64,000 nt of DNA from positions 558,001-622,000 of the forward strand of contig CBDCFM010000020.1 in the NCBI GenBank assembly GCA_965216035.1, given 5' to 3'. Under the pieces are notes generated by a model that had not been told where the DNA came from, did no database searches, and was given only the letters and a program-made list of their open reading frames with translations. The stretch comes from G963664115 sp965216035. Lineage in GTDB: Bacteria; Acidobacteriota; Terriglobia; 20CM-2-55-15. Below, piece after piece: positions 55,658 through 64,000 of the stretch. How positions within the stretch are numbered: position 1 is the stretch's first letter; each line of letters opens with the position of its first letter. The position numbers were made by a program, and so were the translations under genes.

Positions 55658-57013
55658 GTGGACCATGTCATAGAAAAGACTCCGGAGTGTTTTGTAAGGG
55701 ACGAACTGGCCGAAAAAATCAAATCGCACGAGGCTGTCATTGCCATCGTCGGTCTCGGTTACGTGGGCCTGCCGCTGGTCCTCCGCTTCGGCGAGGTCGG
55801 TTTCCGCGTGATGGGTTTCGATGTCGATCCGAACAAAGTCGAACAGCTCAATCGGGGCCGATCCTACATCCAGCACATCGAAGGTGCTCAGATAGGCAGT
55901 CTCAGAGATCGTGCCCAATTTGAAGCGACTGCGGACTTTTCGAGGCTCGAAAGCGCCGATTGCATCATCATTTGCGTCCCGACTCCGGTGAACCTCTACC
56001 GGGAGCCAGACCTGCGGTATGTTGAACAGACGGCCGATGCCGTTCGGAGCACGCTCCGGGAAGGGCAACTCGTAGTCCTTGAAAGCACAACGTATCCCGG
56101 GACTACAAGGGAGATACTACTGGAGCGCTTTTCGGGACTGGGACTCGAGGTTGGAGAGAACTACTTCCTCGCCTATTCCCCCGAGCGGGAAGACCCTGGT
56201 AACCCACACTTCAGGACACAGACAATTCCCAAAGTGATCGGCGGGACAACTGAAAACTGTGTGTCGATCGCAAAAGCACTTTACGGACAGGTGATCGATC
56301 AGTTTGTGCCGGTGTCTTCGACCGATACCGCCGAACTGGTCAAGCTGCTGGAAAACATCTACCGTTCAGTCAACATTGCGCTGGTCAACGAATTGAAGTT
56401 GCTCTGCGACCGAATGGACATTGACGTCTGGGAAGTCATCGATGCCGCCAGTACCAAGCCTTTCGGCTTTACGCCGTTCTATCCCGGACCGGGGCTGGGC
56501 GGCCACTGCATACCGATCGATCCGTTCTATCTTGCCTGGAAAGCACGAGAACACGGCTTCGCAACCCGCTTCATCGAGCTCGCTGGAGAGGTCAACACGG
56601 CCATACCAAGATACGTCGTCGAAAAAATCGCTGCGGGATTGAACGACCACAGCAAGTCCATCCGCGGCTCCAAAATTCTGATTCTCGGTGTCGCCTACAA
56701 GAAGGACGTTGATGATACGCGTGAATCCCCCGCAATGGAAATCATGCACCTCCTGAAGGAACGCGGAGCGGAACTCGCCTACCATGACCCGTTCGTGCCG
56801 GCACTCTACAAGATGCGGCATTATGATTATTCGGATCTGTCTTCAGTGAATTTAACGGACCATCTTCTAGCAAAGCAGGATGCTGTGGTGATCACGACCG
56901 ACCACACGCAGATCGACTATTCGTGGATCGTGGCGCACTCGACGCTGGTGGTGGACACCCGGAATGCAACGCGCAATGTCAGTGACGGCCGCGACAAGAT
57001 CGTTCGGGCATAG
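55658..57013 (+). CDS. UDP-sugar (N-acetylmannosamine/glucosamine-type) 6-dehydrogenase
   Basis: Oxidises the C6 hydroxyl of a UDP-sugar to a uronic acid in two NAD+-dependent steps. N-terminal AVIAIVGLGYVGLPL (Rossmann), IIICVPTPV, ESTTYPGTT, FLAYSPEREDPGN, and the catalytic Cys in LGGHCIPIDPFYL at residue 284 (300 counted from ATG 55610); ILILGVAYKKDVDDTRESPA closes the C-terminal domain. This is the WbpA/TviB/WecC group rather than UDP-glucose dehydrogenase, judging by PERxxPG and the length. GTG 55658 has GAGGA at 55646-55650; the alternative ATG 55610 lacks a ribosome site. The upstream oxidoreductase resembles WbpB-type enzymes that act next in UDP-diacetylated uronic acid synthesis, so the two may work in series. 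Confidence 0.9.
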   Translation: MDHVIEKTPECFVRDELAEKIKSHEAVIAIVGLGYVGLPLVLRFGEVGFRVMGFDVDPNKVEQLNRGRSYIQHIEGAQIGSLRDRAQFEATADFSRLESADCIIICVPTPVNLYREPDLRYVEQTADAVRSTLREGQLVVLESTTYPGTTREILLERFSGLGLEVGENYFLAYSPEREDPGNPHFRTQTIPKVIGGTTENCVSIAKALYGQVIDQFVPVSSTDTAELVKLLENIYRSVNIALVNELKLLCDRMDIDVWEVIDAASTKPFGFTPFYPGPGLGGHCIPIDPFYLAWKAREHGFATRFIELAGEVNTAIPRYVVEKIAAGLNDHSKSIRGSKILILGVAYKKDVDDTRESPAMEIMHLLKERGAELAYHDPFVPALYKMRHYDYSDLSSVNLTDHLLAKQDAVVITTDHTQIDYSWIVAHSTLVVDTRNATRNVSDGRDKIVRA

Positions 57014-57130
57014 ATGCCCCTCATGCGATTCAGCAGCCTGGCCTGATAGCACGGCTGGACCTGAAGGGCAGATTGATCGGACAGACTCGCGACGTCAGAA
57101 AGTCTGGCTGAAGCTTCCGACTACAGGTTG

Positions 57131-58522
57131 CTAGGTAAAAGATCTCCGCTTCCCGCCGTAAGTTGCGGCTCTGGATCGGGCGCCGGAATACACAGCAAAG
57201 TTCTCGCGGCGCCTATCGGCGGGTAGTGGATCTTCGAAAAAGAATCGATCGCTAAAGGCAGGTTCTAGGTCATCAATCCACGATGCCGCTTCATCGTAGC
57301 GTGCGAAAAAGATTCTGTTCGTCCATTTCGGATCCCTGCCCTGAATGAACTTCAAGACGAAGACCTTCTCCCCCTTGATCTCAGCGACACCATCTACAAG
57401 GACTTTCCCGGGGGCACACGACATCGACGGACCGCGTGCCGTCCGTCCCAGACCCGACACCTGCCGTGTTCCGCGGGTGAAGATATCCAGCGCGCGGTAG
57501 AGTGGGACCTCGAAATATTGCTGAGGTCCCGTGTCCCGTTCAACGAACATGTAGTACGGAATGATCCCCAGATCCACTTGTTTCTGCCACATCGCAGCCC
57601 ATATGTCGGAGTAATCGTTGACGTTATGAATCAGGGGAGCTTGAGAGCGGATCGTCGCGCCGGTTTGTTGAATTCTCCGGATAGCCAGGTCGGAAATACG
57701 GGTCGATAGCTCGCGTGGGTGGCTGTAATGGGCCATCAGTGCAAGGTGCTTGCCCGAATGGACGACCTGTTCGAAAAGTTTGAGCAGATCATCAGCATCG
57801 TTGTCTGTCACAAAACGGTACGGCCACCATGCCAATGCCTTCGTGCCAATCCGAATGCTGCGGAGCGAATCAATTTTGAGGAGTGGCGCGACGTAGTTCT
57901 TGAGGATGTTTGTTCGCATGATCAACGGGTCGCCGCCGGTGATCAAGACATCCCGAACCTCGGAGTGATGTTCGAGGTACCGCACCAAAGAAGCCACCTC
58001 ATTGTTGCTGAACTTGTATTCGTCCATGCCGACGAACTGGGCCCAGCGGAAGCAATAGGTGCAATAGGCGTGGCAGGTCTGGCCCTGACTGGGGAAGAAG
58101 AGAACGGTTTCCCGGTACTTGTGCTGCATTCCAGACTGGGGTTCTCCGTCCAGGACTGGGATGTTCAGTTCCATCTGGCCAGCCGGGTGCGGATTTAGTC
58201 CGAGTCTGATTTGATCTACGGCCTGACCGATGCGCGCGTCTGGCGCTTCTGCCTCGATCAGACTTCGAATGCAGTCGAAGTCCTCTGTAGAGAGCATCCC
58301 TTCCTGAGGAAAAGTCAGCTGGAATACTGGGTCACGGGGTATGTCATCCCAATCAATCAACTGCTCGACGACATAGTTATTTACCCGGAATGGGAGCACT
58401 CTGGAAACCGCGCTGATAGCCGTGCGCTGTTCCGCAGTCAGAGCCTTGAATTGAGGGATCGAATCGATATTCTTGCGGTTGTAGGCACGATACCGGCTCG
58501 GGTCGGCTGTCGGTTTATTCAT
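57131..58522 (-). CDS. Lysine 2,3-aminomutase-like (KamA family) radical SAM enzyme
   Basis: 463 aa. The radical SAM cluster motif is CxxxCxxC at Cys150, Cys154 and Cys157 (CHAYCTYCFRW). Other family text: RYLEHHSEVRDVLITGGDPL, RIGTKALAWWPYRF, LALMAHYSHPREL and QAPLIHNVND. KamA enzymes shift an amino group with SAM and PLP, making beta-lysine; close relatives act on other amino acids or serve translation factor modification. ATG 58522 has GGAGG at good spacing. It is transcribed alone, opposite to its neighbours. A link to the NRPS pathway by supplying a beta-amino acid is conceivable but distance makes it weak. Confidence 0.88.
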   Translation of the reverse strand: MNKPTADPSRYRAYNRKNIDSIPQFKALTAEQRTAISAVSRVLPFRVNNYVVEQLIDWDDIPRDPVFQLTFPQEGMLSTEDFDCIRSLIEAEAPDARIGQAVDQIRLGLNPHPAGQMELNIPVLDGEPQSGMQHKYRETVLFFPSQGQTCHAYCTYCFRWAQFVGMDEYKFSNNEVASLVRYLEHHSEVRDVLITGGDPLIMRTNILKNYVAPLLKIDSLRSIRIGTKALAWWPYRFVTDNDADDLLKLFEQVVHSGKHLALMAHYSHPRELSTRISDLAIRRIQQTGATIRSQAPLIHNVNDYSDIWAAMWQKQVDLGIIPYYMFVERDTGPQQYFEVPLYRALDIFTRGTRQVSGLGRTARGPSMSCAPGKVLVDGVAEIKGEKVFVLKFIQGRDPKWTNRIFFARYDEAASWIDDLEPAFSDRFFFEDPLPADRRRENFAVYSGARSRAATYGGKRRSFT

Positions 58523-59262
58523 AGGTCCTCCAGACCCGGACAGTTTATCGGTCGGGCCGACGGTGCTGCACAGTCAGACCGACAAAGTATTATTTGATCA
58601 ACGCCGTTCGCTCAGTCGCAATTTAAGGCCATCGATCGGCCGAGGACCGAGTGTCTTTCCGACGTTAACGAGAAACGGGGCCACGTCGCTCGGATCTGTC
58701 CAAAGTCATGCGACGGTTCCGCATAGCTTGTGGGCTGCACAATGTCTGCGGGCTCATTCTAACATACGTAATTACGCTATCTCCGGTGCCAATTCGAGAT
58801 CACCACCCGCCGGCAACGCTGGACGGGGTGCACCCTCCGGGCGCGGGCACGATGAGGCGGGTCATCAAGATTATGAAATCGAGCCCGGGTATCCTCCGGT
58901 GTCCTGCAATGTGTACGGGGAGCGGCACCGACACCCCAGTTCAGCAACCTGAAATTCATTCTCCTGGGCTCAATCAACGGAGATCAATTGCCGTCGATGA
59001 GGGTCGAAACGGCTGGGTCTCGATCGAGATCCTCTCCAAGTGCTCCAATTCGCGACCCTTTGCCGGGTCGAACTTGCGCTGCTACCGCTGTTTTCTCGAA
59101 AAATCGCAACATTGCCCTCTGTTTCTGATTGGTCAAAGCGGGTGCGTTGTCTTACAATGGGGGTTGAGCGACACGGCTAGACTTACAAGAGAGGGTGCAG
59201 AGTTTGTTAGAACCCGCCTGATGAGAATATGTCGCTGGGAGGAGTTGAGGATTTGACCCTAA
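58523..59262. other. Gene-free stretch
   Basis: About 740 bases. It should contain the promoter of the radical SAM gene on the minus strand. Short frames exist on both strands but none has a motif or supporting ribosome site. No repeat or clear terminator seen. Confidence 0.4.
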
Positions 59263-59487
59263 GTGGGTTACGGATCCCTAAAATTGATGAGCACCCAGAA
59301 AACCATGAGGCCAGAGCTAGACGAAATCGGGCTGGCGGATAGTGAATCGACGACCTTCCGGATTCATTGGTATCGCTGCAACGTTTGCGGTGCCGATTTC
59401 GAGGACGCAAACCCCTCTCACCGAAGGCGACTGCACCTGCTGTTGGAGCACAAACGTTTGCACCGACCGCAACCCGTGCAGAACTGA
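59263..59487 (+). CDS. Small zinc-finger-like protein (74 aa), hypothetical
   Basis: Contains YRCNVCGADFEDANPSHRRR followed by LHLLLEHKRLH: a CxxC pair and spaced His residues resembling a C2H2 finger. Start is GTG 59263 or ATG 59287. It sits just before the isomerase gene. No function can be assigned. Confidence 0.5.
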   Translation: MGYGSLKLMSTQKTMRPELDEIGLADSESTTFRIHWYRCNVCGADFEDANPSHRRRLHLLLEHKRLHRPQPVQN

Positions 59488-59614
59488 GAATCCCAGAATC
59501 TGACCAACTTCATACTGCTTTGACGGCGGGGTGGTGTGCTGCGGCCGTGTCGCTGACGACAGCTGGCCTTGAGTGGTACAGCGGACGGTGTCCGGGTATG
59601 ACCTGGTTCCAGTG

Positions 59615-61345
59615 ATGCCCGTGAACCGCCAATCCTTCAGTCTCCCCCCCCAGATTGCCCGGGCCGTGGAATCGACGGTTCAGGAATGGATTGCCACGGA
59701 CAAGGTTCAGCGAATTTGGGGCCGCGATGCGTCGCTGTGGACCGGATCGAACGAGGACCAATGGTTGGGGTGGCTCGACGTGGTCGCGGCTCAGCTCGAG
59801 CGACGCAGTGCCTTCTCTCAGATCTCGGAGGATGTCCGCCAGGAACGCTTTACCCATGCCTTGTTACTGGGAATGGGTGGGTCGAGTTTGTGTCCGGAAG
59901 TCCTGCGATCGACATTCGACCGCGTCCCGTCTTATCCTGCACTTCGAGTCCTGGATTCGATTGACCCGGCCCAGGTCCGTGCCCTGGAAGATGCCGTGGA
60001 TCTACGGCGGACGCTGTTCATCGTTTCCAGTAAGTCCGGGGCGACGCTGGAAACATCCATACTCTTTGAATACTTCTTTGATCGCGTTGCCAGGATCTTC
60101 CCTCCGGTTGAGACCGGTCGGCGGTTCGTCGCGATTACCGATCCAGGTTCCTCGCTCGAGAGCCTGGCCCATCAACGTGACCTACGACGGGTGTTCTTTG
60201 GTCAGCCAGAAGTGGGAGGCCGATTTTCAGCTCTGTCGGATGTTGGGATGGTGCCGGCTGCGGCGATGGGGCTCGACGTTGGACGATTTCTCGATGGCAC
60301 CAAGGAAATGGTCGACCAATGCGGGGCCAACGTAAGTGTCCCGGAGAACCCCGGAGTGTGTTTGGGCATCGTCCTGGGACAATTGGCGTCTGTGGGACGG
60401 AACAAGCTGACCTTCGCTGCTTCTCCTGCCATTGCCAGCATGGGCGCCTGGCTTGAGCAACTGGTGGCCGAGTCCACAGGGAAAGACGGAAAGGGAATCG
60501 TTCCGGTCGATCAAGAAACACTCGCCCCACCTGAGATTTATGGCGATGACCGTGTATTTGTCTATCTGAGGCTCGGTTCCGAGGCAAGCGCCTCCGAAGA
60601 CAATTCGATTGATCGTATTGAAGAGGCCGGTCAACCCGTCGTTCGGATTGAACTCGGTGGCCCCTACTCTATTGGCCAGGAGTTTTTCCGTTGGGAAATG
60701 GCGACCGCTGTCGCTGGATCGCTGCTCAGGGTCAATCCATTCGATCAGCCCGACGTCGAATCCAGCAAAGTTGCCTCCCGAAAGGTGCCTGCCAAATTTG
60801 AGCAGAAAGGAGCGCTCAGCGAGGCTGACCCCTTTTTCGAGACGGCGGACATCAGCCTCTTTTCAGATTCCGACACTGTCGCTCGCATTCGACAAGAGGT
60901 GACTGGGAAATCTTCGCTGACCGGTTACCTGGGCAAGCATCTGGCGGATCTCAAAACAGGTGACTACTTCGCAATCCTCGCGTACGTTGAAATGAATGCG
61001 ATGCATCAGTCCAGGCTTCAGCGCATTCGTGACCTCGTTAGGGATCGAATGGGCGTTGCGACGTGTCTCGGGTTCGGCCCGCGGTTTCTGCATTCGACGG
61101 GTCAGCTGCACAAGGGCGGTCCCGCGACGGGCGTGTTTCTGCAAATCACATGTGATGATCCAATGGATCTTCCGGTTCCCGGCCGAAGCTATTCGTTCGG
61201 AATCGTAAAGGCAGCGCAGGCCCAAGGTGACATGGGAGTTTTGCAGCAGGGGGGGCGGCCCGTCCTTCGCGTCCATATCAGAGGAGACGTCGCCCACGGC
61301 CTGGATCAGCTAGGTGAGGCTATCGTTGAGGTTTTCGAGCGATAG
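59615..61345 (+). CDS. pgi: Glucose-6-phosphate isomerase of the transaldolase-Pgi type, stand-alone
   Basis: Interconverts glucose-6-phosphate and fructose-6-phosphate. 576 aa from ATG 59615 (GTG 59573 is an alternative). It resembles the C-terminal half of bifunctional Tal-Pgi proteins: VQRIWGRDASLW near the N-terminus, LLLGMGGSSLCPEVL, VSSKSGATLETSILFEYF, FVAITDPGSSLE, FSALSDVGMVPAA, and, far downstream, GPRFLHSTGQLHKGGPATGV with the catalytic-site Lys/His region. The transaldolase half is absent upstream. It feeds glycolysis and, in this context, sugar-nucleotide supply. Confidence 0.9.
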   Translation: MPVNRQSFSLPPQIARAVESTVQEWIATDKVQRIWGRDASLWTGSNEDQWLGWLDVVAAQLERRSAFSQISEDVRQERFTHALLLGMGGSSLCPEVLRSTFDRVPSYPALRVLDSIDPAQVRALEDAVDLRRTLFIVSSKSGATLETSILFEYFFDRVARIFPPVETGRRFVAITDPGSSLESLAHQRDLRRVFFGQPEVGGRFSALSDVGMVPAAAMGLDVGRFLDGTKEMVDQCGANVSVPENPGVCLGIVLGQLASVGRNKLTFAASPAIASMGAWLEQLVAESTGKDGKGIVPVDQETLAPPEIYGDDRVFVYLRLGSEASASEDNSIDRIEEAGQPVVRIELGGPYSIGQEFFRWEMATAVAGSLLRVNPFDQPDVESSKVASRKVPAKFEQKGALSEADPFFETADISLFSDSDTVARIRQEVTGKSSLTGYLGKHLADLKTGDYFAILAYVEMNAMHQSRLQRIRDLVRDRMGVATCLGFGPRFLHSTGQLHKGGPATGVFLQITCDDPMDLPVPGRSYSFGIVKAAQAQGDMGVLQQGGRPVLRVHIRGDVAHGLDQLGEAIVEVFER

Positions 61346-61553
61346 CGCTCCAACCGTTTTAGAAAAACCTGATGAACGATGACAGACGCACATACGGGGT
61401 TGAAGCTTCGGAATTTCCTGTCAGGTGTCATGCCGAAGCATGAACCGTCAAACAACACGCGGAGTTCCGACGGTCGAGTGCGTTTATCCCTAGCGTGAGG
61501 ATTGAGGAGGGGTGAACGAAGGGCTCTGCCCTTAGAAATCGCTCCAGAAACGT

Positions 61554-61587
61554 AAAAGGCACGGTGGGTTCAACCACCGTGCCTTTG
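61554..61587. terminator. Strong bidirectional terminator hairpin
   Basis: AAAGGCACGGTGG (61555-61567) and CCACCGTGCCTTT (61574-61586) form a perfect 13-bp stem with a 6-base loop. Read on the minus strand it ends with TTTT, placed 9 bases after the RRM gene stop; it can also end plus-strand transcripts from pgi. Confidence 0.85.
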
Positions 61588-61595
61588 AGTCGTTT

Positions 61596-61910
61596 TCAGT
61601 ACCGGCCACCGCCGCCGCCTCGGCCTCCCCGGCCGTAGCCACCTCCTCCTCCGCCACCCCTATCGGCCTGAGGGCGCGCCTCGTTAACAGTCAACGGTCG
61701 GCCTTCCATATCCTTTCCGTTAAACTCATTGATCGCCTTTTCGGCTTCTTCGTCACCCATTTCAACAAAGCCGAAGCCTCGCGACCGACCCGTATCGCGG
61801 TCAGTGATGATCCGGACCGATTCCACGGATCCAACCGCAGCGAACAGGTCAGAGAGGTCGTCTTCCGTTGTCTGGAAGGGCAGGTTTCCAACGTACAGTT
61901 TCTTTGTCAT
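61596..61910 (-). CDS. RRM-type RNA-binding protein with Gly-rich tail
   Basis: 104 aa. One RNA-recognition motif: RNP2 LYVGNL at 5-10, RNP1 RGFGFVEM at 44-51, then a tail of Gly with scattered Arg and Tyr. Small bacterial RRM proteins of this kind act as cytoplasmic RNA chaperones, often cold-induced. ATG 61910 has AAGGA upstream on the minus strand, and a terminator hairpin follows the stop. Not related to the clusters to the left. Confidence 0.93.
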   Translation of the reverse strand: MTKKLYVGNLPFQTTEDDLSDLFAAVGSVESVRIITDRDTGRSRGFGFVEMGDEEAEKAINEFNGKDMEGRPLTVNEARPQADRGGGGGGGYGRGGRGGGGGRY

Positions 61911-62363
61911 TGCGTTTTCCTTGGGGTTATCTGTAGGGAACTTCCAGGGCTTTTGCGGGAAAGGCTATTGTCAACTGCAGAATCCAACTACTTTCCAAAC
62001 AGAGGCGCGGCGCTCCTAAACAGGCGTTTGTATCAGTCACTTGCATGATTAGTATATGAGTAGAGGGTCTCGTGTCAATGCTTATCAGAATCCTCGTTTC
62101 CCCATGAACCCGGAGGTTCATCCAGGTGTTCAGGCGGACCATCGAGTGGCCCAGCGGGCTTGACGACGAAAACCAGCGAGAAATGCGGCTACCAATTTGC
62201 CACCCGTAGGGCAGGGCGGTCGGAACAATGGCTTGACAACGGGACAGACAGAGGATCAAAATTGGATTTGTTATTGAAAGTGATTTTCAATTTCAATAAG
62301 CTCGCTAGTTCATTTCCGGGAACGTGAGCCTCTCGAATCGAGAGATAGCGCGTCATTCCGAAG

Positions 62364-62401
62364 ATTTAGCGGGTTCTTCCGAATTTAGCGGGTTCTTCCG
62401 A
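62364..62401. repeat. Perfect tandem direct repeat, 2 x 19 bp
   Basis: The 19-base unit ATTTAGCGGGTTCTTCCGA occurs twice head to tail (62364-62382 and 62383-62401). A partial earlier copy, ATTCCGA, precedes it. Its position in a promoter region suggests a protein-binding site or slippage-derived duplication. Confidence 0.8.
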
Positions 62402-62411
62402 GAGGTAGGGT

Positions 62412-62442
62412 GGGATGCGCCGGATGATCCCCGGCGCATCCC
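62412..62442. promoter_or_regulatory. 12-bp perfect inverted repeat (hairpin or operator)
   Basis: GGGATGCGCCGG (62412-62423) and CCGGCGCATCCC (62431-62442), 7-base spacer. No T-run follows, so a simple intrinsic terminator is unlikely. It may be an operator or an RNA hairpin in the leader of the porin gene. Confidence 0.5.
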
Positions 62443-62560
62443 TGGCGTAAGACTGTTGTGTCGTTGCTAAACGCCGGTTGCAGTATAAGTTCCCTCGCCT
62501 GGACGAGTCAACTGCCCTGCCCCTCGGTTCGGTCGCAATGCTGAAATGAGGTGGCGACGG

Positions 62561-63871
62561 ATGAGATGGAAAGCGTGGGGGAGAATGGCTGGAGCCGTCG
62601 TTGTGGGTTTCCTGTTGGGCGGGACCAGCGCCCCAGCGGCTCCGGCACAGGCAGGCGGAAGGTCAGTTGAGGAGATCGAAACCGACTTGGAGGAACTGCG
62701 TCGCCAGGTCGATGTGCTGGCGACGGAAATGGAGCGCCTTCGGAGTGGCGAAGCCGAAATTGAAATTACCGAAGAAGAGGCCAGACAACTGGGACTCGGG
62801 CCCGCAGCCGCTGCCGTATATCAGCAAGACCAGGGTGTTTCGATTGCTGGCTACGGCGAAATGCTCTATGAGAACTTCGCGGGCCGGAATCAGAGTGGCT
62901 CCGGCATAGATAAGGGGACGCGACTGGATTTTCTGAGGGCGATCGTTTATTTCGGTTACCGCTTCAACGAGAAATTCCTGTTCAATTCCGAAATCGAAGT
63001 CGAGCATGCGAACGAAATCGGAGTCGAGTTTGCCTATATCGACTACCTGGCTCATCCTGCTCTCACGTTGCGCGGGGGGTTGATGCTGGTGCCTATGGGT
63101 TTGACCAACGAATTTCATGAACCCACCACGTTTCTTAGCGCTCGGCGCCCTGAAACGGAAAGCAGGCTCTTGCCGTCTACATGGAGAGAGAACGGCTTTG
63201 GTGTGGTTGGTACGGCCGGAAAGTTTAACTATAGGGCTTACGTTGTGAATGGGTTCGATGCGACCGGTTTCAGTTCGAACGGCTTGCGTGGTAGTCGGCA
63301 GAATGGGTCCAGGGCGCGGTTCACAGATCCGGCATTTGTGGGACGACTTGACATGACTCCAATTCCGGGCGTTGTGGTAGGCGGCTCGTTTTACGTCGGA
63401 GATTCCAGCCAGGGACAGTTCTCGGTTGACGGGCGAGCGTTCTCTCTCCGTACCGCCATCGCCGAGGTTCACGGGCAGGCGCAAGTCAGGGGATTCAATT
63501 TTCGAGGTCTGTATGCCCGTTCGGCACTGAACAACGTCGGCCTGCTGAACCGCGCTCGATCGCTCGAAGGCGACAGTGGTGTGGGCGAAGTGCAGGAAGG
63601 GGGATATTTTGAGATCGGTTACAACCTGCTCTCTCAGGTTCGACCGGACGTAGCCGTGACGCCATTTTACCGATTCGAATCGCTGGATACGCAGGATCGA
63701 GTGGCTCAAGGGTTCTCAAAAAATCCGACCATGGATCGAGTGTTCCACACACTGGGCCTCTCGTTTGCGCCTATTCAGAACGTCGTCGTGAAAGCAGATT
63801 ATCAGTGGGTGGTTAACGAGAGCGAGAGCGGAGTCAATCAGTTCAATGTCGGGCTTGGATATAGCTTTTAG
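62561..63871 (+). CDS. Outer-membrane porin-like beta-barrel protein with N-terminal coiled coil
   Basis: About 436 aa. A signal peptide (GRMAGAVVVGFLLGGTSAPA, cleavage near AQA) is followed by a short coiled coil (VEEIETDLEELRRQVDVLATE) and then alternating hydrophobic/polar strands, for example RAIVYFGYRFNEKFLFNSEIEVEH, ending in VGLGYSF with terminal Phe, the classic outer-membrane insertion signal. The layout resembles phosphate-selective porin (OprO/OprP)-like barrels. ATG 62561 has GAGG upstream; ATG 62546 is possible. The downstream FMN-binding gene may be in the same operon. Solute specificity unknown. Confidence 0.82.
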   Translation: MRWKAWGRMAGAVVVGFLLGGTSAPAAPAQAGGRSVEEIETDLEELRRQVDVLATEMERLRSGEAEIEITEEEARQLGLGPAAAAVYQQDQGVSIAGYGEMLYENFAGRNQSGSGIDKGTRLDFLRAIVYFGYRFNEKFLFNSEIEVEHANEIGVEFAYIDYLAHPALTLRGGLMLVPMGLTNEFHEPTTFLSARRPETESRLLPSTWRENGFGVVGTAGKFNYRAYVVNGFDATGFSSNGLRGSRQNGSRARFTDPAFVGRLDMTPIPGVVVGGSFYVGDSSQGQFSVDGRAFSLRTAIAEVHGQAQVRGFNFRGLYARSALNNVGLLNRARSLEGDSGVGEVQEGGYFEIGYNLLSQVRPDVAVTPFYRFESLDTQDRVAQGFSKNPTMDRVFHTLGLSFAPIQNVVVKADYQWVVNESESGVNQFNVGLGYSF

Positions 63872-64000
63872 CCTTCTTCGTTTAACCCTGGTATTGAGCT
63901 TTGTTTATAGCGGCATTGCCGAGGCCCAGACAACCCGGGAAGAAGCGCTGGCCCGGGCCTTTCCGGGTGCGGAGATTCGGGCTGAGCGTGTGTTCTTGAC
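63855..64000 (+). CDS. N-terminal part of an exported FMN-binding-domain-like protein (partial)
   Basis: The frame is open from a TTG at 63855, overlapping the porin end by 17 bases, to the window edge. It starts with a hydrophobic leader (RLTLVLSFVYSGIAEAQ), so it is probably exported, then REEALARAFPGAEIRAERVFL, which resembles the beginning of FMN-binding domain proteins (EALAxAFPxAExxERRxLFLT). The start codon is uncertain and only about 48 codons are visible, so the call is tentative. Confidence 0.5.
   Translation, partial: MDIAFSLLRLTLVLSFVYSGIAEAQTTREEALARAFPGAEIRAERVFL

Larger units (their letters stand above)
61911..62560. other. Intergenic stretch with repeat and hairpin upstream of the porin gene
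   Basis: No supported gene in about 650 bases between divergently transcribed genes. It contains a perfect tandem repeat (62364-62401) and a 12-bp hairpin (62412-62442), listed separately. The CTCTCG-AAT-CGAGAG palindrome near 62331-62345 is a further small inverted repeat. Confidence 0.5.

Noticed and set aside
62663..63709. A 348-codon minus-strand frame over the porin gene
   Set aside because: The plus strand has signal peptide, coiled coil and terminal Phe of an outer-membrane barrel; the minus frame has none of these.
1..64000. CRISPR arrays, tRNA or rRNA genes
   Set aside because: No regularly spaced repeats and no tRNA or rRNA signatures were seen by eye; a dedicated scan was not possible.

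Overview
This window looks like an accessory, insertion-sequence-rich part of the chromosome of a moderately GC-rich Gram-negative bacterium. The evidence for Gram-negative is an outer-membrane barrel protein at 62.5 kb, a polysaccharide flippase and sugar-nucleotide genes, and two secreted proteins with a VPEGG-type variant of the PEP-CTERM (exosortase) sorting signal. I cannot name the organism. Acidobacteriota or Verrucomicrobiota-like groups would fit the sorting-signal variant, but that is only inference.

Layout. 0-15 kb is an exopolysaccharide / surface-glycan region: flippase end, asparagine-synthase-like amidotransferase, two family-2 glycosyltransferases, a deacetylase-glycosyltransferase fusion split by an IS1182-type element, a phosphopantetheinyl transferase, a membrane acyltransferase with a frameshift, a cupin-fold (JmjC-like) putative oxygenase, a decayed aldo/keto reductase and a TIGR04325-type methyltransferase. 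16-32.6 kb is a compact, co-directional hybrid NRPS-PKS operon: A-PCP / KS-AT-ACP-aminotransferase-C-A-PCP / C-A-PCP-TE, then two related small Cys-rich proteins, a hexapeptide acyltransferase and an intact aldo/keto reductase. 32.8-40.5 kb is an amidation-type operon: a second asparagine-synthase-like gene split by an IS21 element, then ACP, NAD-synthase-like and AMP-ligase genes with stop/start overlaps. 41-52.5 kb is bounded by two inverted IS256-family copies and holds two VPEGG-CTERM proteins, rfbA/rfbB, a NusG/RfaH-like regulator, a candidate structured RNA, a zinc-ribbon protein, a WbuC-type cupin and an old transposase remnant. 52.8-57 kb has a Gfo/Idh/MocA oxidoreductase split by an IS3-family element and a UDP-sugar dehydrogenase. 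From 57 kb onward the content is more ordinary: lysine-2,3-aminomutase-like radical SAM enzyme, a stand-alone glucose-6-phosphate isomerase of the Tal-Pgi type, an RRM protein, a porin-like protein and the start of an FMN-binding-domain protein.

How it fits together. The phosphopantetheinyl transferase can prime the carrier domains of the assembly line and possibly the free ACP. Reading the adenylation pockets by eye gives a Val-like code for the starter and Gly-like codes for both later modules. With a malonyl-type AT and an in-line aminotransferase, the chemistry predicted is Val plus malonate, amination of the beta-ketone, then two Gly, released by a thioesterase whose nucleophile is Cys rather than Ser. 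This is inference.

The most striking structural fact is that three unrelated genes are each cut by a complete element from a different IS family (IS1182, IS21, IS3). In every case the target duplication is intact and conceptual removal of the element plus one duplication copy restores a continuous reading frame (709, 643 and 378 codons). Older, decayed IS5-, IS3- and IS256-type remnants show an earlier wave of the same process.
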